64,000 nucleotides of DNA from Pasteurella canis. GTDB taxonomy: Bacteria > Pseudomonadota > Gammaproteobacteria > Enterobacterales > Pasteurellaceae. Under the pieces are notes generated by a model. That model was not told the DNA's origin and made no database searches. It saw only the letters and a program-made list of their open reading frames with translations. This document shows positions 20,177-29,629 of the stretch, piece after piece. Each line of letters opens with the position of its first letter. Within the stretch, counting starts at the first letter, position 1. The position numbers and the translations under genes were made by a program. Where the stretch lies: positions 1,490,001 to 1,554,000 of the forward strand of contig NZ_UGTV01000015.1 in assembly GCF_900454865.1 (NCBI RefSeq), given 5' to 3'.

Positions 20177-23100
20177 TTACATTAAAGTCTTATTGGTATC
20201 CCAAAAACCCAGCATTTCATTGTAATCCCATTTTAAATTATATAGTGGAATTGACACACTAAGATAGGTAACAGGGACAGCTTTCACATCATCTAACTCT
20301 AAATCCTCAGCTAATTGCGCGAGTGCAACCTCTAAAGACTGATTCAACCAAGGTTTCACTATACTTTGTGGGCAGTCAGGTAGTGGTTTATATTTAAAAT
20401 TAGACGAAGTACTAAGATTATCTCGTTTCACATTCTCCATATCATAAAACGAGAATCCCCAATCAGAGTCATCATCGAATTTACAGACAATATCTTGCTC
20501 AGGCAGACTTTGTCGAAAACGCGTCATCAAAGGTAAATTTGCCAATAATCTATTTGTATAGCGAGGATCCCAATACAAATTAACATGATTTTCGCGTGGA
20601 TTATTCAATAAATTAGCGATAACTTGATGTTCTAAATCTGCTAACCTTTCTCTCGGTTGTAAATTCGCTGGCTTCACAATACGTGGTGTGGCTTGAATAT
20701 GTGATAGTTCTGCTGCTGAAATTAATTGCGCTAACTTATACGAACTCAGCTTATCTGTCTCACTTTCAAAACCAGGGCGATGATAAATCGGTTTATCAGA
20801 ATTTCGTTTTAGCGACAAACCTCGCCAGTTGGTCGGCAATAAATACATATTTGGCTGTTCTGCAACTTTATCTGCACGATGTCGCCAGACACGTCCTGCA
20901 AGCTGGATAATCGAACGCATAGAAGAAGGATCAACTATCGCCCAATCATAATCATGATCGCGTCCAACTTCTGTGACGGGACTACCCAGGACAATGAATA
21001 CATGGTTTTTAGCGGGATCACTTGCTAAAGCAGAGATGATTTCAGGTTGTTGATATATGTCTTGTGGATCGTGACGATCTAATAAACGATCAAGTTTTTC
21101 TTCTAAATTAGAACGCAATAATAATAATTGTCTAGAATGATAACAACACAGATGGAAGCAATAATCTGACAATTCATCATGTGCTTGCTGCTGCAAAAGT
21201 GCTTGTGCTATTGGAATCATAGGGGTGATATTCGAAAAACGCACTAGACCAATACTGACTTTTTTCTGACTTTTACTGTCCATTTCCCCATGAAAACTAT
21301 GCAATTTTGCCGCACTCTTCAATAAATGTTCGGCTAATAATCGATAATTAAACATTTCATTTTCATTAGGTGATAATGACGGTAAAGTCAAAATCTCGGC
21401 TTTGCGCCGCACAGGACTTTTAGCTAAATTTTCTGCACGCTGTAAGACAAATTGTTGATGTTGTTGCATAAAAATCTGCTCATTACCACAATCCATTTGT
21501 TGTTGCTGAAATTCATCTACCCAAGCACAACAAACGGGCAATTCTGCAACAATGCCTTGTTGTTGGTTATAAATTTGACGTCCTGCTTGATAAGCGCGGA
21601 ATAGCCCCGTGATAAAATCGGGCGTCAACGTAGCAGAAGAAAGCAATACACGGCTACCAAACAAGCCTGCCAAATGCACTAAACGACTGAGCGCAGGTAA
21701 ATCCTCCAGCCCAAAATCATCAGGCTCATCCAAAATTAAATCTGATGTCAACAAACGCAATGTCGGCACTATATGATGCCCACCTCGCACACTTTCTGAT
21801 GCAGCAATAATATGATCTAAAGTACAACTGACGAGTGGTGCATACAGTAATTTCTTCATTGTTGGATCTTTCTTCGTTAAAAAATCTGAAATTTCTTCAT
21901 TTTCCACCGCACTTTCAATATAAGTCGCACCTGCAACTGTCATATTCTCGAACCATTGTTCGATACTTTCACTCCCCTGTTCTGCTAGCTGCTGTGCTCG
22001 CTCTTGCTGCAACTCATACAATTTTCTAACTGCACTACTCCCCACTAACACCGCTAAATAATCTTGTTCCTTGGCATTCTGTAATTCCAAACGCTGACTC
22101 AATGCAGTACCTGTTTGTAAGGTTAGCACACGTAAGCCTAACGCAATCGTTAATCTCGCTCCTTTAGCAGGATCACTTAATGCATACATCATCTTGGCAT
22201 TAGCAAAGGTTTTGCCACAGCCTGTACTTGCCATATTCACACCAAAAAAACCTTGTGTTTCACTGTTTTTTTGTATTTTTTTTGCCAGATTAACAACATT
22301 ATTCTGCCAAGCAAAACGACTTGTTGCAGGCTTAGCAAAAGGCTTATGTTGTTTAATATGTGGTAATTCTGTGCTGAATTTAGGGAGTAAACGGGCAAAT
22401 CGACTTGCACTCTGGCATACTCCCAATAAATGTTCATCTAAGCGTTGTTTTTCGTTGCCTTCATCATCAGTATTAGCTAATAAGATACATTTTTTATCCC
22501 CTAAATCAGTATTTCTCACTTGTGAAGAATAATAATGATCGCCAGCAACTAAAGATAAACGCGCTAATAACAAGGCGAAAGGATTTTCAATGTAGGAAGA
22601 GGAAAATAAGGCGGGATGATTAAGTGCTTTTTTCGCCCAGCGAGTCATCACTTTCTGCCATGCACGGCTTTGTGTGACGATTGTATCAAATTGCCAAAAA
22701 TGTTGTGGCTTGGGATGCTGTGAATCATTAAACACCCAACGCTCTATCGGACGATAATAACTAAAAAAGGAATTAAAATCACGTTTGCAGCAACCTCGTA
22801 GATCCCTCAAATAATTTCGCCCACCTACGAAAAAATTCTGACTAAATGGAAGTCGGTGATGAGAAGTAATTAACCAAATCAGCACTTGAGCAATGGGTGG
22901 TAAATGACCAAAACCAGAGAAATCTTTTCCCATATCGTCTTCAATAATATTTTTGTGCCAGTGAGGATTTTGCTCTTCGAACTCAGCCCAATCAGCTAAC
23001 CGCTTAAGCCAATCCTGATCCGTTTCACACCCAGTGATCATCGCCTCAAACAAACGGGCTGAAATCCATTCATGTCGATATGGGTCAGCCTCTTTGGGAG

Positions 23101-23524
23101 CATTCTTTGTTTTAATTAACTTGTTCTGAAAACCAACACTCGACTTGCCCAAATCATGTAACAAGGCAGCAAGTGCGGTCAAAATTTGAATAGAATAGGC
23201 ATCTTTCCAATTCACCTCATCTTCAACACGTAAAATATTACGCTGAGTACGATTCGTCGGTACACGCCCTTGCTCATTAAATTGGCGCTTATCACCAACG
23301 ATCCATAATAACTCTGTCCTGTTTTTACCATGAGTCCAATAACAAGCGACCGCTGTATTTTTACGTGCTGTTTGGCGCAACATCTTATATAGAGTTTCCA
23401 ACCCAGCTTGCGTAATAGCCGTTTGCCATACACAATCGCCACAACGCTCAGCAAATTGGTCTAAGATGCGACGAGTTTCAGTCAGCGCATTTTTCCGACA
23501 TTGACTAACTAGCAGAATATTCAT
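20177..23524 (-). CDS. cas3: Type I-F Cas2-Cas3 fusion: nuclease-helicase
   Basis: A 1115-aa fusion specific to type I-F. The N-terminal 90 or so residues (MNILLVSQCRKNALTETRRI onward) are the Cas2 part, used with Cas1 for spacer acquisition. An HD nuclease follows (LLHDLGKSS near residue 125, TSHHRLPF later). The superfamily 2 helicase shows motif I STGCGKT near residue 436, motif II LDEPDD, motif III SSATLTP and motif VI QLAGRVWRHR. It cuts and unwinds DNA after Csy-complex binding. An extension to 23545 is in frame, but the ribosome-binding site AGGGAGC supports the ATG at 23524, which overlaps cas1 by 20 bp. It is last in a leftward cas1-cas2-3 unit. Confidence 0.95.
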   Translation of the reverse strand: MNILLVSQCRKNALTETRRILDQFAERCGDCVWQTAITQAGLETLYKMLRQTARKNTAVACYWTHGKNRTELLWIVGDKRQFNEQGRVPTNRTQRNILRVEDEVNWKDAYSIQILTALAALLHDLGKSSVGFQNKLIKTKNAPKEADPYRHEWISARLFEAMITGCETDQDWLKRLADWAEFEEQNPHWHKNIIEDDMGKDFSGFGHLPPIAQVLIWLITSHHRLPFSQNFFVGGRNYLRDLRGCCKRDFNSFFSYYRPIERWVFNDSQHPKPQHFWQFDTIVTQSRAWQKVMTRWAKKALNHPALFSSSYIENPFALLLARLSLVAGDHYYSSQVRNTDLGDKKCILLANTDDEGNEKQRLDEHLLGVCQSASRFARLLPKFSTELPHIKQHKPFAKPATSRFAWQNNVVNLAKKIQKNSETQGFFGVNMASTGCGKTFANAKMMYALSDPAKGARLTIALGLRVLTLQTGTALSQRLELQNAKEQDYLAVLVGSSAVRKLYELQQERAQQLAEQGSESIEQWFENMTVAGATYIESAVENEEISDFLTKKDPTMKKLLYAPLVSCTLDHIIAASESVRGGHHIVPTLRLLTSDLILDEPDDFGLEDLPALSRLVHLAGLFGSRVLLSSATLTPDFITGLFRAYQAGRQIYNQQQGIVAELPVCCAWVDEFQQQQMDCGNEQIFMQQHQQFVLQRAENLAKSPVRRKAEILTLPSLSPNENEMFNYRLLAEHLLKSAAKLHSFHGEMDSKSQKKVSIGLVRFSNITPMIPIAQALLQQQAHDELSDYCFHLCCYHSRQLLLLRSNLEEKLDRLLDRHDPQDIYQQPEIISALASDPAKNHVFIVLGSPVTEVGRDHDYDWAIVDPSSMRSIIQLAGRVWRHRADKVAEQPNMYLLPTNWRGLSLKRNSDKPIYHRPGFESETDKLSSYKLAQLISAAELSHIQATPRIVKPANLQPRERLADLEHQVIANLLNNPRENHVNLYWDPRYTNRLLANLPLMTRFRQSLPEQDIVCKFDDDSDWGFSFYDMENVKRDNLSTSSNFKYKPLPDCPQSIVKPWLNQSLEVALAQLAEDLELDDVKAVPVTYLSVSIPLYNLKWDYNEMLGFWDTNKTLM

Positions 23525-24485
23525 CCGACGCTCCCTGTAAAGCAAGTTGTTTCAACGTATCAATAATAATATCTAATGCCCCAAAATGAAGAAGATTTTG
23601 GATACAGGCTTGACGAAATTCTTTTTCTGACTCGCCATTTTGTGCAGAAATAAATGCTTGCGGTAAAATGATACTGTCTTTAATAATATCTGCTGCATCA
23701 AAAACCAGACCACCTCGTCTTGTTTTGCCATGTAATACGGCTAAACCGTGCGGTAATCCTAATACCCAACAAGCTGTTGCGCCTAAGCCATAGGCTAAAT
23801 AATTGCCATGATCTAAAAACTGATTGACTGTATCAATACTATTACCACGCTCACTGCGTTTAAAAGTAGGATCATTCATTGTCGTCTGATTAGCGAGCGC
23901 ATATAGTTTAGTCGTTAAACGCCCTTCTGATGCTAACAACGCTTGGCTATGTTCTGCATGAGTAAATTCTTGTTGATATTGCTGTACAAGTGCGGCGAGT
24001 TTTTCAGCAGAATAATGCCATTCTAATTTAGCCCAAATAACCTCTAACAAAGATAATCGATGTTGTTGTAATGTTTTGGCTACGCTTAACCGCTTTTCAT
24101 CATCAAACCAAAAACGACACCATTGTTGTAAATAGATAACAGGACGATATTCACTTTGTGGACTAAAAAACTCACAGCCAATTTCTGCTTCCGTTCCATT
24201 GAATAAAGGCGTACCACCGCCACTACAAAACCCCACCATTACCCCTGCTTTTGATAGTTCACGCATTGCAGCTTGTGTAATAGACGTTCCACTCCCCAAT
24301 AGCAGGCAACTAGTATTAGCAATAGGGATATTCCAGTATAAAGACTCTTTACCTTCATCAGTCACATATTCCACTCGTCCACCATTTAACAATACTCGAC
24401 AGTGTTCTAAATAATAAATATTGGCTCTTTTAGAATGCATTATGGTTTTTAAATCTGAAGAGGCAATATAAGGTGTCTTACGCAC
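23505..24485 (-). CDS. cas1: Type I-F CRISPR integrase Cas1
   Basis: A 326-aa Cas1, the integrase that inserts new spacers at the leader end of the array together with the Cas2 domain of the next gene. Family landmarks are LLLGSGTSITQAAMRELSKAG, SRFK-like DPTFKRSERGNSIDTVNQFL, DHGNYLAYGLGATACWV, and the metal-site region LPHGLAVLHGKTRRGG with FDAADIIKD. The start is GTG at 24485 behind a strong ribosome-binding site, AAGGAGGA; an ATG five bases upstream is out of frame. The gene follows the far (old) end of the array by 105 bp, so it is either expressed from a local AT-rich promoter or by read-through across the array. Confidence 0.95.
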   Translation of the reverse strand: MRKTPYIASSDLKTIMHSKRANIYYLEHCRVLLNGGRVEYVTDEGKESLYWNIPIANTSCLLLGSGTSITQAAMRELSKAGVMVGFCSGGGTPLFNGTEAEIGCEFFSPQSEYRPVIYLQQWCRFWFDDEKRLSVAKTLQQHRLSLLEVIWAKLEWHYSAEKLAALVQQYQQEFTHAEHSQALLASEGRLTTKLYALANQTTMNDPTFKRSERGNSIDTVNQFLDHGNYLAYGLGATACWVLGLPHGLAVLHGKTRRGGLVFDAADIIKDSIILPQAFISAQNGESEKEFRQACIQNLLHFGALDIIIDTLKQLALQGASDEYSAS

Positions 24486-24590
24486 AACATCCTCCTTAAC
24501 TAAGTGTAAAAATATTAAAATCCAGTTTAAACTAAATTAAATAACATTTAACTTTTTCAATATGTTTAAATAATAAGCTTTATTTAAGCA
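24486..24590 (-). promoter_or_regulatory. Gap between array trailer and cas1, possible weak promoter
   Basis: This very AT-rich 105-bp gap contains the hexamer TTGAAA followed by several TTTAAT/TTTAGT-like -10 candidates on the leftward strand, none with ideal spacing, and the strong cas1 ribosome-binding site. A local promoter is possible but not demonstrated; no gene is present. Confidence 0.35.
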
Positions 24591-27500
24591 GATATGAACC
24601 ATCTATACGATGTTGAACCTCTCTTTAATGCTGATTTAAAGAGAGTTTAATTTCTAAGCCATCTATACGATGTTGAACCTGGCAGCATTTGGTCTTACTC
24701 ACAGAATCATTTTCTAAGCCATCTATACGATGTTGAACTTCCAGTAAAACAGACCAAAAAGCGCAGTGAATTTCTAAGCCATCTATACGATGTTGAACAT
24801 TCCGCAAAACTTAAATGATTTTGTTGAAATTTTCTAAGCCATCTATACGATGTTGAACCGATTCAAACGCACATCACAGTAGAGCTAGATTTTCTAAGCC
24901 ATCTATACGATGTTGAACATGAATTAGGATTTGATGGAACTACAACAAAATTTCTAAGCCATCTATACGATGTTGAACCTTTAGGGCAAAGCGCGACAAC
25001 AACGCTAACTTTTCTAAGCCATCTATACGATGTTGAACCTAACGAAGAAGTCAGTGTGATGAAAAAACATTTTCTAAGCCATCTATACGATGTTGAACTG
25101 AAAAAGTTTATATAGAAGGTGTACCGTATTTTTCTAAGCCATCTATACGATGTTGAACTTAATCATGAATGGACTGATATGAGCCAGAATTTTCTAAGCC
25201 ATCTATACGATGTTGAACTTTGAACTTCTGTTAATGTTAACCCAGATTTTTTTCTAAGCCATCTATACGATGTTGAACCCTTTATTCTGTAATCCTAGGA
25301 TTTTTAAAGATTTCTAAGCCATCTATACGATGTTGAACTGCGTGATGACCATTCAAAAGGTGTAATGAATTTTCTAAGCCATCTATACGATGTTGAACCA
25401 TTACTCCACTTTTGTCCAAGTTAGCTAAAATTTCTAAGCCATCTATACGATGTTGAACGAACTCAATTCCTCTTGCAAATAGAATCACATTTTCTAAGCC
25501 ATCTATACGATGTTGAACGCTTACGCGGTGGAGGATTGCGGAAAATTTATTTTCTAAGCCATCTATACGATGTTGAACCAAGTAACAATCCTGTTGCACT
25601 GCTCTATCGTTTTCTAAGCCATCTATACGATGTTGAACAAAGTGAACGGAGCGAGTCTCTAGCTTCTACATTTCTAAGCCATCTATACGATGTTGAACTA
25701 TTAAAAATATTAAAATGGCTTGGCTAGGTTTTTCTAAGCCATCTATACGATGTTGAACTTTCAGGCGCGGTACGTTTTTGCCAAATAAGTTTTCTAAGCC
25801 ATCTATACGATGTTGAACGCAAATATCGCCGTGGCTAGCATCTTCGGAACTTTCTAAGCCATCTATACGATGTTGAACTCGGCATAACAAATTCAACATT
25901 AAAAACATAATTTCTAAGCCATCTATACGATGTTGAACAAGCGACAACTATAAAGCCGTGCGGGCATATTTTTCTAAGCCATCTATACGATGTTGAACAT
26001 TAAGTTTCGCACTTCATACTGCAACAAATGTTTCTAAGCCATCTATACGATGTTGAACCAACTACAAAAACAAATACTTATGGCTTTTTATTTCTAAGCC
26101 ATCTATACGATGTTGAACAGCAAAAGAGAGCAGCAGAGAAGCTAGCATTATTTCTAAGCCATCTATACGATGTTGAACAGCTTGAGCAATCTTTCAATCT
26201 ACACGCAAGATTTCTAAGCCATCTATACGATGTTGAACAATTGCTAGGCTGTGCTTGGTTGCTTAATGTATTTCTAAGCCATCTATACGATGTTGAACGT
26301 TTGCAGCTCTTGATGCTGAAGGTGCAATAATTTCTAAGCCATCTATACGATGTTGAACTTTCTACAAAATCTTGCAAATTTTTTGGTATTTTTCTAAGCC
26401 ATCTATACGATGTTGAACACGCTTGTTTTGGCAAAGCTAAAAGGCATTGATTTCTAAGCCATCTATACGATGTTGAACGTTTTGCAGTGATAGGCGTTTC
26501 AGAAGATTATTTTCTAAGCCATCTATACGATGTTGAACGCCTTGTTTTAAATCTAGTGCTAATTCGTCAATTTCTAAGCCATCTATACGATGTTGAACGA
26601 GATAGATAATCTTCAATGCGATTGCGTTTCTTTCTAAGCCATCTATACGATGTTGAACAGATTATCGCCGAATCTATCAACAACGATCCGTTTCTAAGCC
26701 ATCTATACGATGTTGAACTGCTTGATGACAGCATAATGTATTTGCCACCTTTTCTAAGCCATCTATACGATGTTGAACCTTGGTATGCAAGCATTAAATG
26801 AATCAGAACTTTTCTAAGCCATCTATACGATGTTGAACGATAAAAGCTGATCGTCGTCTAAACCCTCAGTTTTCTAAGCCATCTATACGATGTTGAACCT
26901 AAATCTTCAATATCTGCACCATTTACAAACTTTCTAAGCCATCTATACGATGTTGAACACTCCATACATCCACATTGCTTAGATATATCATTTCTAAGCC
27001 ATCTATACGATGTTGAACACAAGCTAACAAACTACTCCCACTCCCCACGTTTTCTAAGCCATCTATACGATGTTGAACAATTACAAAATATGACTTGTTT
27101 TGTTGATCCATTTCTAAGCCATCTATACGATGTTGAACCCGTGTTACCCGGCGGGAAAGTGCGCGTTGACTTTCTAAGCCATCTATACGATGTTGAACGA
27201 TATCCTTCTAATAATGAATCCATCAGATTTTTTCTAAGCCATCTATACGATGTTGAACGTTTTCGGAAATACTCACGCTGACGTTGGCGTTTTCTAAGCC
27301 ATCTATACGATGTTGAACCTGTAAATGCTGCAACATCATCAATGAAGCGTTTTCTAAGCCATCTATACGATGTTGAACGGGCGAAGAAGGTGTAGTGGAT
27401 TTTTCTGACTTTTCTAAGCCATCTATACGATGTTGAACTATTACGTACAATCGTCGGCACTGATTTTAACTTTCTAAGCCATCTATACGATGTTGAACTT

Positions 27501-27918
27501 AAATCTGTATGAGTGCCGAATTTTGAAGAGTTTCTAAGCCATCTATACGATGTTGAACTAAATGCCCCCATTGGTCTAATTTAGCCCACGTTTCTAAGCC
27601 ATCTATACGATGTTGAACATTTTTATCTAAAATCTTTTATGCAATACAGGTTTCTAAGCCATCTATACGATGTTGAACGATAAAACCACGCCTTTTTACT
27701 GTAACATTTATTTCTAAGCCATCTATACGATGTTGAACATGCTGGATATATCCAATACACTAAATCGTAATTTCTAAGCCATCTATACGATGTTGAACAC
27801 TTTTCACAACGTGAAGTTATGTTGATTATGTTTCTAAGCCATCTATACGATGTTGAACATGGTGGCTGCAAGTGTTCAATTATTAAATGATTTCTAAGCC
27901 ATCTATACGATGTTGAAC
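24591..27918 (-). CRISPR. Type I-F CRISPR array, 56 repeats and 55 spacers
   Basis: The repeat is 28 bp and every unit is exactly 60 bp, so all 55 spacers are 32 bp. Read on the minus strand, the repeat begins GTTCAACATCGTATAG and ends ATGGCTTAGAAA, matching the type I-F consensus ending CTTAGAAA, so the array is transcribed leftward like the cas genes. The repeat at the left end (24591-24618) has lost the last ten positions of the consensus except for two, while the other 55 copies look identical. That places the leader on the right, next to cas6f. I compared all spacers by eye and saw no duplicates. Several spacers read as open coding sequence, consistent with phage genes, but I recognised no target. 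Confidence 0.98.
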
Positions 27919-28059
27919 CTAATAATATTAATAAAAATTTATTTATTCTTCAAATTGTTAAAGAGCATCTGAAAGAAAAACCCTTTTTTACAGCATATTT
28001 ATAACCCTTTGATCTCATTGGTTAATTTAGCCAATTAGAAAAAAGGGTTATAAATTAGG
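27919..28059 (-). promoter_or_regulatory. CRISPR leader with IHF-like site and nested inverted repeats
   Basis: This AT-rich 141-bp segment between cas6f and the first repeat is the expected leader. It contains a nested inverted repeat: ATAACCCTTT (28001-28010) pairs with AAAGGGTTAT (28042-28051), and inside it ATTGG (28018-28022) pairs with CCAAT (28031-28035). On the minus strand GATCAAAGGGTTA (28014-28002) matches the IHF consensus WATCAANNNNTTR at all but the first base; IHF bends the leader during type I-F spacer integration. A possible array promoter is TTAACC, 16 bp, TATAAA. A further AAAGGGTT copy lies at 27978-27985. Confidence 0.75.
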
Positions 28060-28620
28060 TTAGAAGTGTGGCACAGTTGCTTTATTACTTAATCCATAAC
28101 TACTGAATTGAGCAATATGAGGCTGAGAGGTTTTATTGACTCTTATTGCCAAGATAAAACGCTGATTTGTGCTCGCACTTTTTAAATGTACATGTGGAAA
28201 ATAAGGTGTATTTTGTTGGCGTTGTTGCATTTCTTCACGAATCCCTTCACGCCATTTGTCAATACTCTTCAGGAACTTTTCTGTGCGACGAATCGTACTT
28301 TGTCCTTTACGATGCACACGACTATAACAACGATATTCTGCTACAGGAGGAGTTTTATTTACACTACTGATCAACGCATAATCCTGCAATCCTACCTGTG
28401 ATAATTGTTGATAAAGCTGTTTACAGTCATCTTCGCTACCAAAAATACGCAAAATACCGCCAAGAGTACGCCCTAAACCATAAGCAGGAAAGGCAACGCC
28501 CATACGACCTTCAAAGTGTGGTAAGAATTTATGTAATATTTGCATACAATGTCCAACCACTTCACTTTGTAGCATATCCATTTGTGGGATTGCTTTTAGT
28601 TCAATGTAATGGCTTGTCAT
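28060..28620 (-). CDS. cas6f: CRISPR RNA endonuclease Cas6f (Csy4)
   Basis: A 186-aa ribonuclease that recognises the repeat hairpin, cuts at its 3' base and stays bound to the crRNA 3' end in the Csy complex. Compared with the Pseudomonas protein, the catalytic histidine corresponds to His30 in QILHKFL, and the serine region to HLKSASTNQRFILAI. The arginine-rich helix is represented by SRVHRKGQSTIRRTEKFLKS, and the C-terminus YGLSNKATVPHF is typical. It ends the csy1-csy2-csy3-cas6f operon, 2 bp after csy3, directly before the leader. Confidence 0.95.
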   Translation of the reverse strand: MTSHYIELKAIPQMDMLQSEVVGHCMQILHKFLPHFEGRMGVAFPAYGLGRTLGGILRIFGSEDDCKQLYQQLSQVGLQDYALISSVNKTPPVAEYRCYSRVHRKGQSTIRRTEKFLKSIDKWREGIREEMQQRQQNTPYFPHVHLKSASTNQRFILAIRVNKTSQPHIAQFSSYGLSNKATVPHF

Positions 28621-28622
28621 GA

Positions 28623-29627
28623 TTATTCCTTACCGCTTGCTCCAAAGACGCCACCGCGGATTAAAACACTCATCACATAATGCTGTTGTTCAATGCTTGG
28701 GACTTCATCTTTAAGCACCCAATTATCAAATAACGTATAAAAGTCCAGTTTTGCTTTAGGTTGGCGGAATGCAGTCCCTAACGTAGTCACTGCACCATAA
28801 GGTTCTGCAGCAATAGGGAAAGCCACTTCATCTGCATACCAAGTATCAATCGTGCGAATCGCGTTACCGACTTTTTGAGAATGCATACCCGCTTTTTGAT
28901 TAATTTCATATAAAATTTTGCTTTTGCGATTAGTCGTTGAGTTATCTAACACAAGTTCTTGTGATGGATATACTTCTTGTCCATACCCCATATTGGCATA
29001 AGCTGTGATATAAAGAATCACAAATTTTTCACCGAGTAAGCCTGATTTAATTTCATCTGCAATATCTTGAATCTTGCTATCTTCATATGTAAAGCTGTTT
29101 AATGAAAATTGTTTCGCATCATCAAAACGAATAATTTCCTCACCACACTTCACTTCTATTTGAATATGCTCAGCCCCCATACGATTACGCCATAACCAAC
29201 GGGCATTAACGATATTCATTGCATAACGCTTAGCTAATTCATCAATACCTGTTTGCGTCAAATATTGCTGTACTACCGTCATCACTTGCTGTTGATAGTG
29301 CTGATCGTTACACACATTTGGTCGCCCAGTAAATGGCAGCACTTTCATACTAAAACTGGCAACTAGAGTATCTTTGTCATTATCTAACGTTGCTACATCA
29401 ACACGCTGTAAATTCGCTTTTTCGGTTTCTGCATCCAATTTTGCAGGATCATTTGTAATCGCATTTTTCAGGCGATTCGAAATCGTACCACGTACTGATT
29501 TTTCACGGATGCGTAGTGCAATAGGCTCATCTTGATCATTTTTACTGTCTTTTTGACTAAAAATCGCATCTGAAATATCCAAGTTACGTTCAAATGCTAA
29601 TACGCTTGGGGTTGATAATTTACTCAT
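28623..29627 (-). CDS. csy3: Csy complex backbone protein Csy3 (Cas7f)
   Basis: A 334-aa subunit; six copies assemble along the crRNA spacer in the type I-F surveillance complex. Recognition rests on the start KLSTPSVLAFERNLDISDAI, the segment VRGTISNRLKNA, the ARWLWRNRMGAEHI motif, and the C-terminal end YVMSVLIRGGVFGASG, all characteristic of Cas7f. It lies 2 bp from both csy2 and cas6f, so the three are translated together. Length is typical (about 335-340 aa). Confidence 0.96.
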   Translation of the reverse strand: MSKLSTPSVLAFERNLDISDAIFSQKDSKNDQDEPIALRIREKSVRGTISNRLKNAITNDPAKLDAETEKANLQRVDVATLDNDKDTLVASFSMKVLPFTGRPNVCNDQHYQQQVMTVVQQYLTQTGIDELAKRYAMNIVNARWLWRNRMGAEHIQIEVKCGEEIIRFDDAKQFSLNSFTYEDSKIQDIADEIKSGLLGEKFVILYITAYANMGYGQEVYPSQELVLDNSTTNRKSKILYEINQKAGMHSQKVGNAIRTIDTWYADEVAFPIAAEPYGAVTTLGTAFRQPKAKLDFYTLFDNWVLKDEVPSIEQQHYVMSVLIRGGVFGASGKE

Positions 29628-29629
29628 TA

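Noticed and set aside
20177..24485. Missing cas2 gene
   Set aside because: In type I-F Cas2 is fused to the N-terminus of Cas3; the segment starting MNILLVSQCRKN is that domain.
27421..27540. Adjacent spacers 27439 and 27499 share TCGGCACT on opposite strands
   Set aside because: Only eight bases are shared with different flanks; this can be chance, or two sites in related phages, and cannot be resolved by eye.
24600..27900. Open frames on both strands across the array encoding periodic peptides such as VQHRIDGLE, STSYRWLR and FLSHLYDVE every 20 residues
   Set aside because: They are translations of the 28-bp repeat, whose 60-bp period is a multiple of three; no start signals, and the DNA is a CRISPR array.
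24591..27918. Self-targeting spacers within this window
   Set aside because: I saw no array spacer matching other parts of the window; only the pseudo-spacer at 32369-32340 has a target here. A genome-wide search could not be done.
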